Origin: Cylicocyclus nassatus
Lineage: Eukaryota; Nematoda; Chromadorea; Rhabditida; Strongylidae
Reading direction: 5' to 3'
Assembly (NCBI GenBank): GCA_958299035.1
Contig: CATQJL010000001.1
Span: 17,467,433-17,531,432 of the forward strand
Length of the DNA: 64,000 nucleotides
The stretch's first letter is position 1, and each line of letters begins with the position of its first letter. The notes under the pieces were generated by a model that saw nothing but the letters and a program-made list of their open reading frames with translations, was not told the origin of the DNA and searched no databases. Made by a program: the position numbers and the translations under genes. Positions 46,001-61,000 of this stretch are shown piece after piece.

Positions 46001-49000
46001 AATATGTTGAATGTCTTAGGGAACGGCCATAGGTTGTCGGTGTTGTAGGTGTTGTCGATGTTGTCGGTGTTGTCGGTGTTGTCGATGTTGTCGGGGTTGT
46101 CGGGGTCAGGGACAGTTTAGAGAGCGCGCGAAACGTGAAGGCTATAGTGAGGTCCTACAACGACTGGCAACCTCGGCAAGTCCGACAGCACCGACAACCC
46201 CGACAACACCGACAACATCGACAACATCGACAACACCGACAACATCGACAACACCGACAACCTATGGCCGTTCTCTTAGCAAAAATTGAAAGTGTTTGTT
46301 GACGGGATATCCCAAAATGTGAGAAGACTCACGATGCAAAGTCTCGTCCATAGTCATCGCTCCTCATTGCAGCAATTTTTTCATGAATTCTTTCATTGGT
46401 ATCGTCAACATCGCGATTGAAAGCGTGGACCTCTAGTGCTGCTGTAAGCTCTCTGCGATAGGAGGCCAACTTTCCTTGTAGGGAGTTCCACCTGAAAAAG
46501 GTGGTATTTTTTCCACTTTTTACCTTTCTAACAGGTACATACGTCTGATTCAGAAGCTGCTGTTGTTGTTGCACTTCTTCACGGCTTGTCCTTCCTTGTC
46601 CAATCAGCTTCTCTCCAAGGCGATTGATTTGATCCAAGGTTTGTTCATCAACAGAAGAGTCGGCTTGTGTACCATCCAGTCTAAAAACGGCCATTACCTC
46701 AAGCCACAAACATGCAAATCAATTTTCTAACCGATCAAGAAGTATTCTACAGTGCTCGAGATCTTTTCCCATATCAGCTGCATTCACCATCAACTCTCTT
46801 TCATGGACCCATAGCAAAACGCGATCGACCTGAAAACGTGCATAGCATTTGTACTTCTCAAGCTAATTCATTGACGTACAAGTTGTCTGAAAGTGAGTAG
46901 ATCGCGAGCTTCCTCAAGAGCTCGAGACTGCTCGGCGCAAGCATCTACCAGTAAGTTCCAACGATTGTACAAGCCATCGCAGCGACCAGAAATCTGAAGC
47001 AAACGATGAGTGTCCCAATTTGACTATTGCAATATGTACATGGATTCATAATAAAAAATAATCCGGAATATTTCAGTGACATTTTCACTGATTCAAAAAA
47101 ATTCAAATCAAATGTTTCCATAAAAAACAGGAAGGAAACAATTCCGAAACTCACTCCAGCATCACGATGCTTCAACTGCAATTCTTTTCCACGCTGTAGA
47201 ACTTGGTCAATGCGTTTACGGTTAGCCGCCAACTCCGCCTCTAGAGCTTGATGTTTCTGAAGACGTCTCATTTTATCTTCAATCGTAGTGCATTGTCCCT
47301 GGCGTTCCTTTTCCAGGCGGATACTAAACGAAGACTGCTTCGCAATAAAAAGGAAATTTGTATAACCACACTACTTTTTGAGTTTGTCATCAATCCAAGC
47401 TTCAGTATCGGCGACGTCACGGTCAAATGTAGCCACCATAAATGCATCATTCAGTAGTAAATGACGCTGTTCCACGTCACTGTGAAGTAGAGAAAGTGCG
47501 TCGTGCACCTATAAAGAAGCAATAACTACGGTTACATCGGGAGTTAGGCGAGCCTACCTTCTTTTTCGACATCTCGATGTTGTTTTTCTCCATATGATTG
47601 TTAGCAATAAGTTCATTTGCAGTTCGGTCCAAGGCCTAAACAAAAATGAGTAGCGGTGATGAGTAAAAAAAAGAAATGCTCACTTTTGTTCTCTCATCCA
47701 AAGTCGAAAGAGCCTTTGCAAACGTGTCCAGACGTTTTTGCTGACCCTCGACATCAGCAACGCTGCCTCCAACGGCTAACTGGCTGGAAACAGAAAAGTG
47801 AGGGAAGTTAGGAATTCGCAATAGACGTCAATCTATATATATATATAAAACTCAAAAATTGTCAGTTTGGAGGGTATGTGCCTTATAGAAACTCGCGCCG
47901 CTCAACCGATTCATCTGAAACTTTGCTCACTTATGTTTTCGACCCCTGCGCAGATGATAGGCTATTTTTCGCGGCGATTCAAGGGGTCCTTCTGTCGATT
48001 TATTGATTTGTTTACGTTTTTCTAAGGAATTGAAAGCTTATCATGCTTAATCGAGCATTTTCCCATTTCAAGTAAAGGAGGGCGGTGAAGCTCATTTTTA
48101 CCTCGGGATCGCGAGGATGCGGTATCGAAGCGGATGTTCCGGGGTAAGTCATCCAATATAAGAGGGGGGGGGGGGGAGAGGGGGAGCTCGCAGTGCAGAT
48201 GAAAATGGCCCGGGCTGGACCGGGAAAGCCAACTAGTAAAATATATGCATGAGACCCACCGTAAAGTAGCCCTCTTGCTTGCAATGAGGGTCAGAATTTG
48301 GTTGGCCTCTTGCTGGAGAGCATGCCATTGGACCAACTGTACTAGATAACTTTCGCGAAGATCCCATTCTGATTGTAGACGTTCCAAAGCAGTTGTGACC
48401 TAAAGACTTTGCTGATACTGAAAGACATAAAGAGCGAAAAAAATTCGTAATGAGTGGAAATGATCGAACAGATGTAGTACCAAACTACAAGACATACCTG
48501 ATGTACTTTCTTGGCAATGTTTACTTTATCAAAATGTCCACGCTGGATCATTGCATCTCCGGAACGCGCGACTTTCTCGAATTCAGGTGCCCTAGCAGCA
48601 ATCTCGCCACGAAGTCTCGAATGTTCCTTCTGCAGAGCTTCAGCTTGTTGCAAACCATTGACCTGAGAACAGAAAATGCAAAATGTACTTGAAGCTTCGG
48701 AAATCAAGAAAACTTGGTTTTACCTGCATTTCCGTTTGCATATCTGCGATAGTTATATCAGCCCATGCAAGCAGATCACGAACATCAGCGTTGAAACTGC
48801 AAACATCAATCATACGGCTTCTGCTAGATTGTAACAGCTAAGTTCATACCGGTGCATATCCCTAGCTGCACGCAGCTCATCACGTCTGTCGTCGATGGCA
48901 TTCAGCAGGTCCTGCCAGCTCTCAGCCAACTCTACTTGCTGCTGAGCAATATGCTCAGCGTTTCCACCAGGATAGGCTTCTTTCAGCCGAGCAGATTCGG

Positions 49001-52000
49001 CCAGAAGTCTCTATAAGTAAGCGGTTTTTTTTTTGGAGAAAATGATAACAGACATAAAACTTAAAAGATCTAAGAGGCTAAATTGTAGCAAAAAGGCGAA
49101 GATGAGCAAGGATATCGGTGTAAAGAGAAAGATCACACCCATCGTAATCATGACAGATCTCACCTGTAACCGTGGCTCCATACCAGCTACTTCTTTTTCA
49201 AGTGTCTCATGTTTCTGACTCAAAGATTTGGCCTGAATGATACCGTATAGCTCGCAATGGACAATCAAGCTATGACAGTTACCTGTTGAATATTCCTTCC
49301 CATATCCTTCGACATATTCGACCTCTTATCATGGACCCACTCTTCATGCTCCAATACATCTTGGTTGAATCTGTGCAATTCCTCAGCAGCAGCCAATTTC
49401 GACTCTCTTGATTCAATATAGTCCAAGAGCAACGTCCAGACCTGTAGACCACAAACTTGTTTACTGCGCGAGAACACTCAGTATAAAAACTAACCGATCG
49501 CAGCTTCTCTTGCTTCTTCAAGATATCACGTCCGAAAGGTGGGTTCCTCCTCAGCAGCGCGTTTGCGGCTGCTTCACATGACACAAACCGTTCACTGCCA
49601 GTTCTCACGCTTTGCTTGAATTCCTCGAAACGCGATTGAAGCTCCTACAAAAACAGCAGTCGAAAACTATCTACATCAGGAGGTATGGGAGACAAACCTT
49701 GAAGTGCTCATAATCATCTCCGTATTCTTCGCTCATTGCTGTCTGCAATTGCTCGTTGATCCACTGTTCAAGATCAGCGCTTTCTCGCATGTATTCGAAC
49801 AAATGTACAGTATCCTCGAGAGCACGACGTCGTTCTTCGGCTGCAAATACTTGGTTATTGTAGAATGAAAATCACTGCCATTAGTGGTAGCTAGTAAAAG
49901 CTACGCTACACTATTGTTAGCCCTACCTAGTCGACTTAGTCTATCAAATTCAGTCTCTAATTCCTTCTGTCTCACTCCGAAGCGCTCGACATTTGGGCGT
50001 CTAGAATCCACAAGTTCTGTGCACTTGATAGCAAGCTTGTCCAACCATCTGGAAGCAACGTAAGTACCAGCTGGAGACAATACTTCGCATAAAGCGAATT
50101 TCATCTGCTTCACACCATCAAACAAGCGTTTGTGCTCGGATGTATGACGAAAAACATTTTTTTGAGGGGAACTCTTGCAGGAAACTGTTTCGAAATCTCT
50201 TCCCAAACTCTGTTGAAAAGTAAACAAATTTTGCCACCACTACCCTACATTTCGAAAAAAAAAAAGAAAATTTGCAGTTGAAAAGTCAATGCAAAATGGA
50301 AGGAAGTTATCATATAAGTCAAGTTTAATTAACTCACTGTCGGTATGTCTGCATATCCTTTTGTAGAGCGCGATGCTTCGCTAAGAGTTTCTGTGCTGCA
50401 TCTTCGTCTTGTCCATAGTTATCAGATTCCAACGCTGCACGCTTCTCATTCATCCAAGATTCAACCTAAAGGCATTACTTCAGTCTTTTGTGCAAAATCA
50501 CAAAAATCACAAATCTACCTCCGCAGCATCAAACATGTATTGCTGCTCCTTCACACCCCAATCAACAACTTGGCGACGTCTTCTTACAAGATGAGCCAGA
50601 TGTGCCCACGCACCAGCAAGCTACAACACAAACATCAGATCTTTTTATGACTTCTGATTACATCAACACTCCCAAAACTAAAACGAAAAAAATAACATCA
50701 CTTGGCACCACTCATCAAAGCACTCTATACATATAAAAGCACAACACCCTATCTACTTCACCTTTTCAGCCTCTGTATGCTTATTATCCGTCTGAAACGT
50801 GCTCGCATGGAAGAAAACAGGTGCAGAATTTCATGATAGTATTAGAGATACCCCACCTGCTCGCACTTGTCTTTGATTTGCTTTGCAGCCGTGTGTCCAC
50901 CACGAATCAGCGCTTCTCCTTGATTGATTGTACCCTCGATATGACTGGAGTGCTGATGGACTTCAGCTTCCAATTGATCTTGTTTCTTCACCATATTCAG
51001 TGCTTCAGTAAGATTTCTACCCGTGTCTTCGGATGATGCTATCGGTTTCTGAAAAATTAACCTGATATTGCGGTGTTTTTTGGCACTCTAGCATCAGTGG
51101 TGAGAGTAGAGAGTGGAGAGGTATGTTAGGGACGGCTCCGCCCTCAGCCACGCCCACTTGCTGTTCTTTGAGAATTTTTTGCAACAACAACTACTGCTAC
51201 TGAGCATACCTTCTCAGCAATCCATTGTAGCTCACAATCAACATCGAAGGCAAGTTGGTGCCATTTTCTGGATTCTTCTAGTGCTGCCCGGCGAGCTGCC
51301 GCAGGACCCTTGAGCCCCTCAAACCTAAAAAGTTGAGATGAAGTGAGAATTCACACATAGACCAAAAACACCTCTCACCTCTTGAGTAAAGCTGCTACAG
51401 TGTAGTTGATTCTATCTGCATCAAAATGACCCTCTTCAGCCATTCTTCGTCCTCGTTTGTAGATGTCTGTCAGCTATAGATAACAACCAATTAGCATCTA
51501 AAATCGCACATATCTTGAAATCAAATTACTCACCTTACTCTCGTACAGTCCCATCTCCTGCTCAAGTACGGAATGTTTCTGGATCAAATCCTTGACAGCT
51601 CTTAGATCCGAGCCCAGTTCATCCGACCTCAAAACTGTCTCAAGTTCGTCAAGTTTTGCATGGGCGTCTTCAAGAATGCGGTTGAGACCCTAAAACATAG
51701 AATAATAAAAAAAACCTCTCCTTTTTGTATGATCTAAAAAACCTACCTTCTGATCAGAGGCCTGACGCAATTTTTCGCCTTTTTTGTTGACAGCATCACA
51801 AAGCTCAGCCCACTCAGCGTTGACTCGTTTCAGCAAACGTTCAACATTGGGGGACTCGTAGTGCCTCTGGTTGATAAGCGCAGCGCCAAGCTGTAATATA
51901 ATTCTCAGAGTATCCAACAAAAACCATTGCAATTACAAATTTAACTTACTCTATTGATCTGTGTTATTCGAGGAGCGTTCGCTTTGACTTCTGCCTCGAA

Positions 52001-55000
52001 GGCTTCATGCTTCAAGAGCTTGTTTGCGATTGAAGTAAGATCTCGGTGGGACTCGTCGTTGGCTAGCTAAATCAAAGATAATCATCAATCAACCGTCTCC
52101 AGCAGGTCGTGTAGGTCTACCTTCTTCTTCTCATGAATCCAAGACATCATTTCTTCAGCGTCTCTCTTCATATTCTGGTATTCTAGAGACGCTTCAAGAC
52201 GAGCGCGACGTTCAGCAGCCATTCTTCGCACAGCACCACGGCGAGCGATTACATCGTTACGGCGCTAGAAGATATAGGGTACATCCAGATATAGAGTGAC
52301 ACATAGAAATTTACCTACCTTATCTATATAGGGGCTTTCAGAATGCTTATTTCTGAGTAGTTCATCTGCATTTTTGGAGAAAGCTGCAAGTCTGCCCTCT
52401 TGAGCATCTAACTTAGCCTCCAAGTCACGATGACGTTTCAACAGATTTTCCACAGATTCCACGGAATCCTAGAAAGACATTCTCAAAGAAAAGGGCATGG
52501 ACAAAGAAACCTCGAGAGATCAAAAAAAGAAAAGAAGCGAAGAAGACTACAAAAATAAAAAATGACTCACTCCAAGGTCAGCATAATCTAAGAAAGCTTC
52601 ATGACCCTTTGTGGCAGCATCGATACGTTCAGCTTCGCGATTGAACAGTTGTAAATCAAGTTGTTCCTTCAGCTGAGCGTCGCGGATGCGGTACATATTC
52701 TACAAAAAGAGCCGTCAGTGAGACCTTAAATCTATCTGAAAAAGTCTGATACCTTTACTGCAGTCATTTCCGCTCCCAAATGATTCAACTGTGCTTCAAC
52801 TTCACGCAGTCGAGGATTCTTCTCGAGTAAACGGTGTCCAAGCTCTTGCACGTACTCCAACTATAAAAAAACGGACACAATCTGCTCAGGGCAATTTTAC
52901 CGGTACACTAGCCATACTTCATATTTCTTGTCTTTTATCTGCTCTCCTAGTTCGTAATGCTTCTTGAGGAGGTCTTCGGCTTGCTGCACATCCAGAGGAC
53001 GTACTTCTTCGGATAGAGCTTTCTTGGTGCGATCAATCCAATTCAATACATCTCTCAGCGCAGATTCGAACATTTCTTGGCCTAAAAAACGGTTTCTTCC
53101 ATTTTCTTCTTCAGAAGTCCTTGACAAATTACTAATCACATACCTTGAGATTGTTCAGCAATCTTGATCTTTTCATGAGCTCTACGCAAGAGATCATTGT
53201 GGAGGCCACGAAGCTGAGCAATCTTCTTTTCGATTGCGGCAGCTGCTTCGGGGTTTTTCTTTTTGACCTGCACGCAAAAATATTCACTTAGTAGTGGGCG
53301 GAGCGCTTACTCCAATCGTACCTCGGCTGCCAGCTTTTCTAGGTAGTGAATCTTATCCTCCAAAGGTTTGAGATCACGTTCAAGGTTCTGAAGGCTCTTC
53401 AAATCGTTTGGATTTCTATCAAGGAGGTCGAATTTGCCCTGCAAACGTATTGGTGAGAAAAAACCAGTTTTGCAAAATCAGACGAAATCATAATCCATAA
53501 TTAACAACAGAAATACTAAAAAATTGGCGAAAAATGGGAAACAAATGACCGAAGTTTACAAACGTCTACATCAACAAACCTGCATCCATTCTCTTGTATC
53601 ATCGCAAGATGAATCAAAGTCAGCAATTCTTTCGGTGGTTTCCAATTTGGCAGCACGCTTAGCGCGTAAACGTTCAAGCTCCGCCCACAGAGCATTCACC
53701 TATAACAAAATTATAAGTGCTGATCATGAGAGTATTTTTCACTAACCTTTCTTTGTCGCGCTTCGATCTGTTTCGACTGGCTGTGCCCCTCACCAATTAG
53801 CTCATCTGCCATAACATTGATATGCTTCAGTTGGGTGCCGCCGCTGGTCTTCATCTCAGCTTCCAAGCGATCGAACTTCTTACGGAATGCTTTCACATGT
53901 TCTACGCTAGGCTCATCTAACAGAGCAGCCTCGGTTTCTCGAGCCCATCCTTCGAACTCATCACATTCACGATAGAACCTTAAATTGAGAATGAAGCAAA
54001 ATTAAGCGGCAGAAAACAAGAGGAAGGGAGTTATCGTACCTCATAAGTTTGATATTATCCGACAAAAGGCGTCTTCTGACTTCAGCGAGGCTATTCAGTT
54101 GTCTATAGTCAGATGAGATCATCTTCTGGCGATCAACTATTGCACGACGGCTGTCGGCAACGTCACTTTGGGGTCTTACTGTAGTCGTGGTTTGGGTTAC
54201 GGTAACCTGCAGAATGTAAATATAACTAACTTTTTACAGCTGTAACTGTTAGTACAGATATCATATTAGTCTTTCACATCTACTCCATGCTCTCCACCCA
54301 ACTTACCGTTTCACCTGGAACTTTTCGGCAATAATTAGCCGGCACGAATCCTTCCGTGCCGTCCTGTTTCAAGACGCGCCACCATTCAGGTGTTGATTGC
54401 TCCAGAAGAGCTAACACTTCACCTTTCATTACAGACATTCCATTGCCTTCATATTTGTACAGCATTTCAATCTGCGGTACAGTAACCTCTTCCGTCTAAA
54501 ATTTCCCCATGATTTGATAGAAAAAACACATTAGAAGTAGATTTCTGACCTCTTGCATGCTTGTCGTAGCCGTAACGAAGGAGCTATTAGCGAGCTGGTG
54601 GCTCATTTCTTCTAGTCTTACGATATCGGCCCTAGGAAGCACAGCGATAATTCTTGTGAAGAAGCTGATCTAACTATGTCTACCTATAAGCATGGATCTC
54701 TTCTTCAAGGCGTGCATGTCGCTGTAACAGTGATTCTGCAGCGCCTTCATCACGACCAAGATCGTCACTTTTCACTAATGGCATCTTCTCACGAATCCAA
54801 GATTCAGCCTCATTGGCATCCTGAAGATATGCGCAAATTTATTTTAAAATTTTTCGCAAATTCTTGCAATCCATAGGTTCCTCAAGTAAAAGCGAAAACT
54901 TACTTGGAAGTATTGCTGCGCTTGCTTGGCTTGGTTAAGCCACTGCCCCAATGCTTGATGAGCAGCACGAAGTCTTTCCCAGCCTTGCTGCATATCATGG

Positions 55001-58000
55001 ATACGGCTCTAAAAAACGGATTCATCAATTGGAACTTGCTCAACGCAAGTTTTCTCGTGAATCAACGTTTAATAACAATATTAATATGACTGAAAATTCC
55101 TTAAAAAATTCTTCGATTATCTCAAAATGATCAATTAAGAAAGCGAACTTTTGGCACGGTTTTTCCATTGCCGATCGAAACATGTCATAGAGGAATTCAA
55201 GAATTTTCACAGGACGTAGAAACCTCAGAAATTTTCGCCTCCTTTTGCCTTCTCACAATCTACAATCGTTCTTCAATCACCTCACTTTCTATTATTCAGT
55301 TTCTATGTTTGAGGTTCAACAACATTTAGATTTACAAATAAGAATGGAGTGGTAATGAAAACAATTGATGTGTTCTCACCTGAATGTCCTCACGAGATTG
55401 CCCATTCTCTATAAGATGTTCACCAGCAGCCATCATGTCTTTACTGCGAGCCCAGTGTGACTGCATTTCCGTTTCGGTATTCTATAAAAACCACACTTTC
55501 CCACAGTTTTGCCAAGAATAGCAATAAACACTTTATCACCTCTGCGACATGATTGCTTTACACAAACCTTATAAAGAAGTGAAGTTTGTTGCACTGCTGC
55601 GATATCACTGACTGCTAAAGCACGACGGCAAAGATGTTCTTTTTCAGCTAACCACGAAAGCTCTTCTTCATTATCCTGGACGAATTTGTAAAGCGCACGA
55701 GCTTTCTCAAGATTAGCGCGTCTTTGACGGCACAAATCCACCAACCTAAATGAAGACTGTGAGAATTAGGAAAGTTAGACTTAAGAAAGTCGGAACTCTT
55801 GAAAAATGCAATGATTACAAAAGTCAGCCAAAAAAGTTTTAGTACATACGAGTAATACTGTGCCGTGACATCATCAAGTTTTCTCTGTAGCACGTCATAC
55901 TGCTCTCCTTTACTTCTAATGTATATGTTAGCCTGGTTGGATACATTTGTAAGCCAAGTTCCTTGAGCATTAACCTGCAAGCGAAGAAAAATAGACCTAG
56001 AGACGAAGTAACCAACAACAAACATACCTGAGCCTCTACCAGCTCATGTTTACCAAGCAAATCCTCTACGCCTAGTAGATGCTTTCCTACATCACGATTG
56101 CGGACAGCCGGCTATAACAAAATAAATAAGACCAGCACTTCAACCCGCATAATTAGTCCACTTACCTCTAATTGTTTGAGTTCACTAGCTAGAGTATCAA
56201 TGTCTCTTAGCAGCGACATGAGATCATTTAAGCCCATGAGGGCTTTCCGGCGTTGTTCCAGCAAATTCAACAGATGGGTCCACCTGCATGTACAGTATAT
56301 CTTTCTCGCAAAAAAAGACAAAAGGGTAGAAGATCACAGATTCATGCTGAGTTGCATCCCTCTGCTTCCCTAAGCCTATCTAGCACAAACGAAACATGCT
56401 GTATATTTCTTTTCTATCGTCCTAATTAAAGTTCACTAGTTATATCCATCTTTATTTTTCACCTAAGCGAATCTTATCTATTTACACACGATAACAACAG
56501 GTTAAACTCACCGTCGTCTTACAATACAGACACCTGCACGACTTTATTTACAAAAGTCGAAAAAATCTGGCGGCTGGCCATTACTTGGCAGAGTGCTATT
56601 CCCATGAGAGATATAATAACACCAAAAAAATGTAAAGGCAGATAAGCCAACCTTTCTATAATATCTCTTTCCCTTATTCGTATCCTGTCACTTTCATGAT
56701 ACTTCTCATTACAAAGATCAGCACACATCGATGTAAGCAGTTTAAAGCGTTCTTCCTGAGAAACAAACCGAGATTAAAAGGATCAAAACTGGATTCAAGC
56801 TGCCTACCCTTGCAAGGATATCGTTAGCGATAGCCTGTTGTTTCTTCAGAGATTTCTCAACTTCATTTGCAGTCCTTCCTTGGTCCATGTCTTCCAGAAT
56901 AACTTGAACATTTTTCAGCCAGCTCTGTAATGAGAATTGAACTAGAGCTATGTGGGCCATCAAAACTGAAATCTTTAGGTGAAACCTAACCTCACGAAGG
57001 TTTGCCTTCTTGTGGAAACGTTGCGCCAGCTGTTCGAGTCGCTCTTGTCTGTAAATATTAGTATTTATGTTCTGTCAAAAGCAATGAAGATCAAGCAGAT
57101 ACCTCTGCAACTCAGCAATAATCGCAAGTTGCCGATCATTCTCGGCGGCATCAAGCCTGTCCCACGCTGTTTGAATGTCATATATAGATAAGCCTAAAAT
57201 TTCAATAAAATGAAGTTTTAACACTGGAATGATAAATGAACAGGATATATCTATATGATAAATGTTCCAGAAAAAACCGTACCAGGTGGAGGAGCATATT
57301 GCTTCCTTGCCATAGCTTTTCTCTTAGTTTGAATTGTGAAAAACAGAGCCTCTAGCTCTCCCTTTTCCTTGTATCTAAACAAAAAAACATGAGTGAGCTC
57401 CAAAATTTTGAAGAATCTGAATCAGAAAACTGTCACATACTTGGGAGGTTTCTCAATCGTTCGGAACTCGTTGAATTTTCCAAGCTCTTCTTTCATTCCA
57501 ACAAGAGAATTAGGAAATCTGAAGAGAAAAAATCACTTGCAACTCTACCAGTCTTCGACATAACAACTTACCTCCTGTTTTCGAGAATCTTGATCGTTTC
57601 GCGAATCCACTTCAGTAAATCCGAAGCAATGTGCTCGTAATCTTCTTCCATGGCATCACTACTCATCAGTTTGCCAACAATCTGGAGCACAAGTCAAACA
57701 TGCAGAAGACCGCGAAAAGGCCAAAATTACATACATTAGCAACACGACGAGCTCCAGTGAGTTCAGTCTTCTGTTTCGCAAAGTGGTGATAGTACAGGGA
57801 CACATAGGTGATGATAGATTTCTCATCTGGACGAGCCGTGTCGACATCTTCAGCGTCAAGAAGACGCTAAAAAAACAATAAGCTAGATTAAAGAATATAT
57901 TGCATTTGTAATTTGAGACACTTCAAGAAATAAAGTGGTAAACAGATACCAAAAACTTACCGCAATCTCCAATTTCCTTTCAGCCACATCAAAGGCATTA

Positions 58001-61000
58001 TTAAGGTTTCCAATGTGATCATTAGGATTAAGTGCATTGAAATTAACCAGTTCAGGTCTGCAAGAACAGCACTTTATGCTCAACCATGCCACTACTCAAA
58101 TTACCTGTGAGCATGGATAAGCGCATTGAAAGCCAATCCGTTACGCCAACTTGTGGTGAAGTTTTCAATCCTGACATTCGGATATCCAGCGGTTTTACGT
58201 TGACACCATAGCAGAAGCGCATCCTTGGCGTGTTTGCGTTCTCCACTCTCCTCTTCGTCCTGAATTTACTTATATTTCTTCATATAACAAACGTTCTACA
58301 TGGTATGGTCGCATTCTACTCTTGGCAGCCTCCTCTTCTGAATACATGATGTCAAGCATTCAAAGAAAAAAGCCTATTGGTATTCTAAGCCCTTACCCCC
58401 GCTCTCCCTGTGATACATACTGAAGAAGAATAAAGTGGAAATACAACTTTTTTAATTTTAGGTGTCATAGACTTTCTCAATAAGTATTCAAAAGACAGTT
58501 GCTTCATCATCGCAATGTAAGATGATTTGTAAATTAGTAACGATTAAGAAAAAGCGAAAAGCTTCCCATACTCAGTGGCTGCAGAAAATAGAAGAAAAAA
58601 AAAGATTCTAAGCTATAATTATGTGAAGATTCTCACCTCAATGACGATGGTGTCAATTTGGAAACGAAGGATAATCGTCCAGATGAGACCAAGAATAAGA
58701 CGTTCATTTCGATCTAGAATATCCTCAGCTCCGATGTTCTCCAGCTAAACGATGTATATAAGGGCGGATGCCTAGTTTTTTTCTTTCTTAAATGTATGTT
58801 GCAATTAGCCACTCATTTGACAGGCTATTGACACGCTATAGATTCCCCGAAATTTAGTTCAGATTAGCTCAGGACAGCTGCGTGTGTCCAAACAAACAGC
58901 ACCTCGTAGATGCAAATGCAAATATAAATTGACACCTGAGGCTGACTATAGCACCTTTGGTTGCACTCTGTGCAAAGCAGCAAGAAAAGTGCAATTAGCT
59001 CCAGCAAGAAATGACGTAGCTAAAACTCTCACCTGGATTTTTTTCCTCTTGAGAAAATCCAGCGATTTATTGAGGTTCTCGATTTTTTGTACCCGCATAC
59101 GCCCTCTAAACAAACGAAGGTTTTCGTTACCGTGAATGCTAGTGAAAGGTTTGTCTGCAAAAAACCAGCCTGTTAGGTTTTCCCAGTTTCTCTCCAGAGA
59201 TAATTTCAAGAAGTTTCATAAGTAGCACACCATCTCCAAAATCCACAAAAAGGTCGACAACTTCCAATCTGGCCTGAAACATTCCTTCATTTTTTGTTAC
59301 GCTTTCAAACGCTCGTCATAGGCTGTTCTCCGTGTATTTTTTGTTCCTTTTCAAGATTTATGACCCAAATCCCCAGGTGTTTCAATCCGAGACGACCCAC
59401 TGATTGTTCAATAGCGTTGACGATAGCGGCACTCTCAAGGACCCACAGGTCGTGCTGTGGTCAATAGCAAAACAACGTGTAAATAAAGCTAGTGCTCAAC
59501 GAAGGGTCTGCAGCAATCACGCTAGAGGACAAGATTAGCTCCAGTTACATACGGGATGTCCCCACAATGAAGTAAGCATGAGTGACAGATGGTTGGAAAG
59601 TACTAGTGATGACTCGGTAATTGCACAAGCGATTAGTTCGTATAATGTCTCCCAAACCAGTCTATTCTTATGGTTCTTAACAATAAGAGACAAACACATA
59701 AGAAATGACGAATGGAGATGAATAACAATAACAATCAGTCGCTATTCCATTTCCAACTTTGGTTTTTCGACACTTCGGTCAAAGACATTCACATCATATC
59801 CACCTCTGGATATCTTTGTTGTTTCCCAGCTTTCATTCATCGCGTTTACCAATTCAAGGATCGGTTACCTTACCGTTACTTAACTTACCGAAATTCTAAG
59901 GCTAAGAAGAAGACATTTTAAGACCATCCAAAAACTGGCCCCCGTAATGGTTGCGAGTAGGTTAATGAATTTCCAGAACCTGTTTCCAACTTGAAAAATC
60001 GTGGATAATTACTATTCAAACCGTCTGAAGAATTTGCCAAAAAACGCATTAAATTGCTGCCAGACAGCACCTTTACATTAAGACGGTAAACTAGATTAAT
60101 CATATATTAGCTTGCCACCCGATCTATGAGACACTATCCACCCCACTCTTGTAATTCTCATATACTGCCAGCGCGGTGTTCTCTCAACGAAAAATAATAA
60201 GGCCATCGGTCAGAACGCAGCGCGACAAGAATGTGCCGCTTAGATATATCTTGGGCGACATCTAGGAGTGAAGGCCACTTCCCATCACCCAGTAACTTGT
60301 AAATGTCGTACAGAATACCCTCTCACGCAAAAGTCATACACAGTAGATGTACTGCTAAACATACACTCAACCAAAAAAAAGGTAAAATGAAAACCAGAAT
60401 TGTCAACTTGCCCGATTCAGAAAGGAGTTGCACCATTTTGTGAAAGTCTTCTTCTGTATATGCACACGTTCATCTTGTAGTTGTTTGATGCGGTTACGCT
60501 CAAAGAAGAGTGTTTCATTGGCAAAATCGTCATCATCGTTCCGCGGACTTGGCGCGGCTCCAGCAGGCGTTCCGTTCGCTCGCGGAACTCGTACCTAAAA
60601 CAAACATAAAGTAAAGAACAGTTTGTAGACTAACATATAGCAGATATAAAGAAAAAGGAGCTGTGAAGCCAAATTATTTGTTTTCCAAATGCTATAGTGA
60701 TCCAGAAAACAGAGCATATAAAATAAAAGCTGTAATCGGGAAGACTTCTCCAATCTTGATACGACATATTCTCAGTTCCCTTGTAAAAGAGATCTTAATA
60801 AACATCGAAACGCCTTCCTTTCCAGAAAGTTACGCCTGAATCCACATTTGCAATGCTTTCCCTTCGATTTCAATCAACGATTGGTGTCATACACATGAAA
60901 ACGTTTCAAAATGATTCATACTAAATCCGCTTAAGCAAATGTGTTGCGGCGGAAACGATGACTGTACCAGTGAGAGTTTACGTTTTGCTTTTCATGCATT

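Larger units (their letters stand above)
42248..54220 (-). other. sma-1: sma-1 exons: main spectrin-repeat array
   Basis: Dozens of exons carry tandem spectrin repeats of about 106 residues. The largest is 42449-44678 (2,230 bp, about seven repeats), with repeated WI/WL motifs such as EQWIRDQMP and [20 protein letters not shown]. The last repeat exon is 42248-42395. DYGRDL-type linkers recur throughout. Introns in this stretch hold the Helitron-like and minisatellite insertions. Confidence 0.9.
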
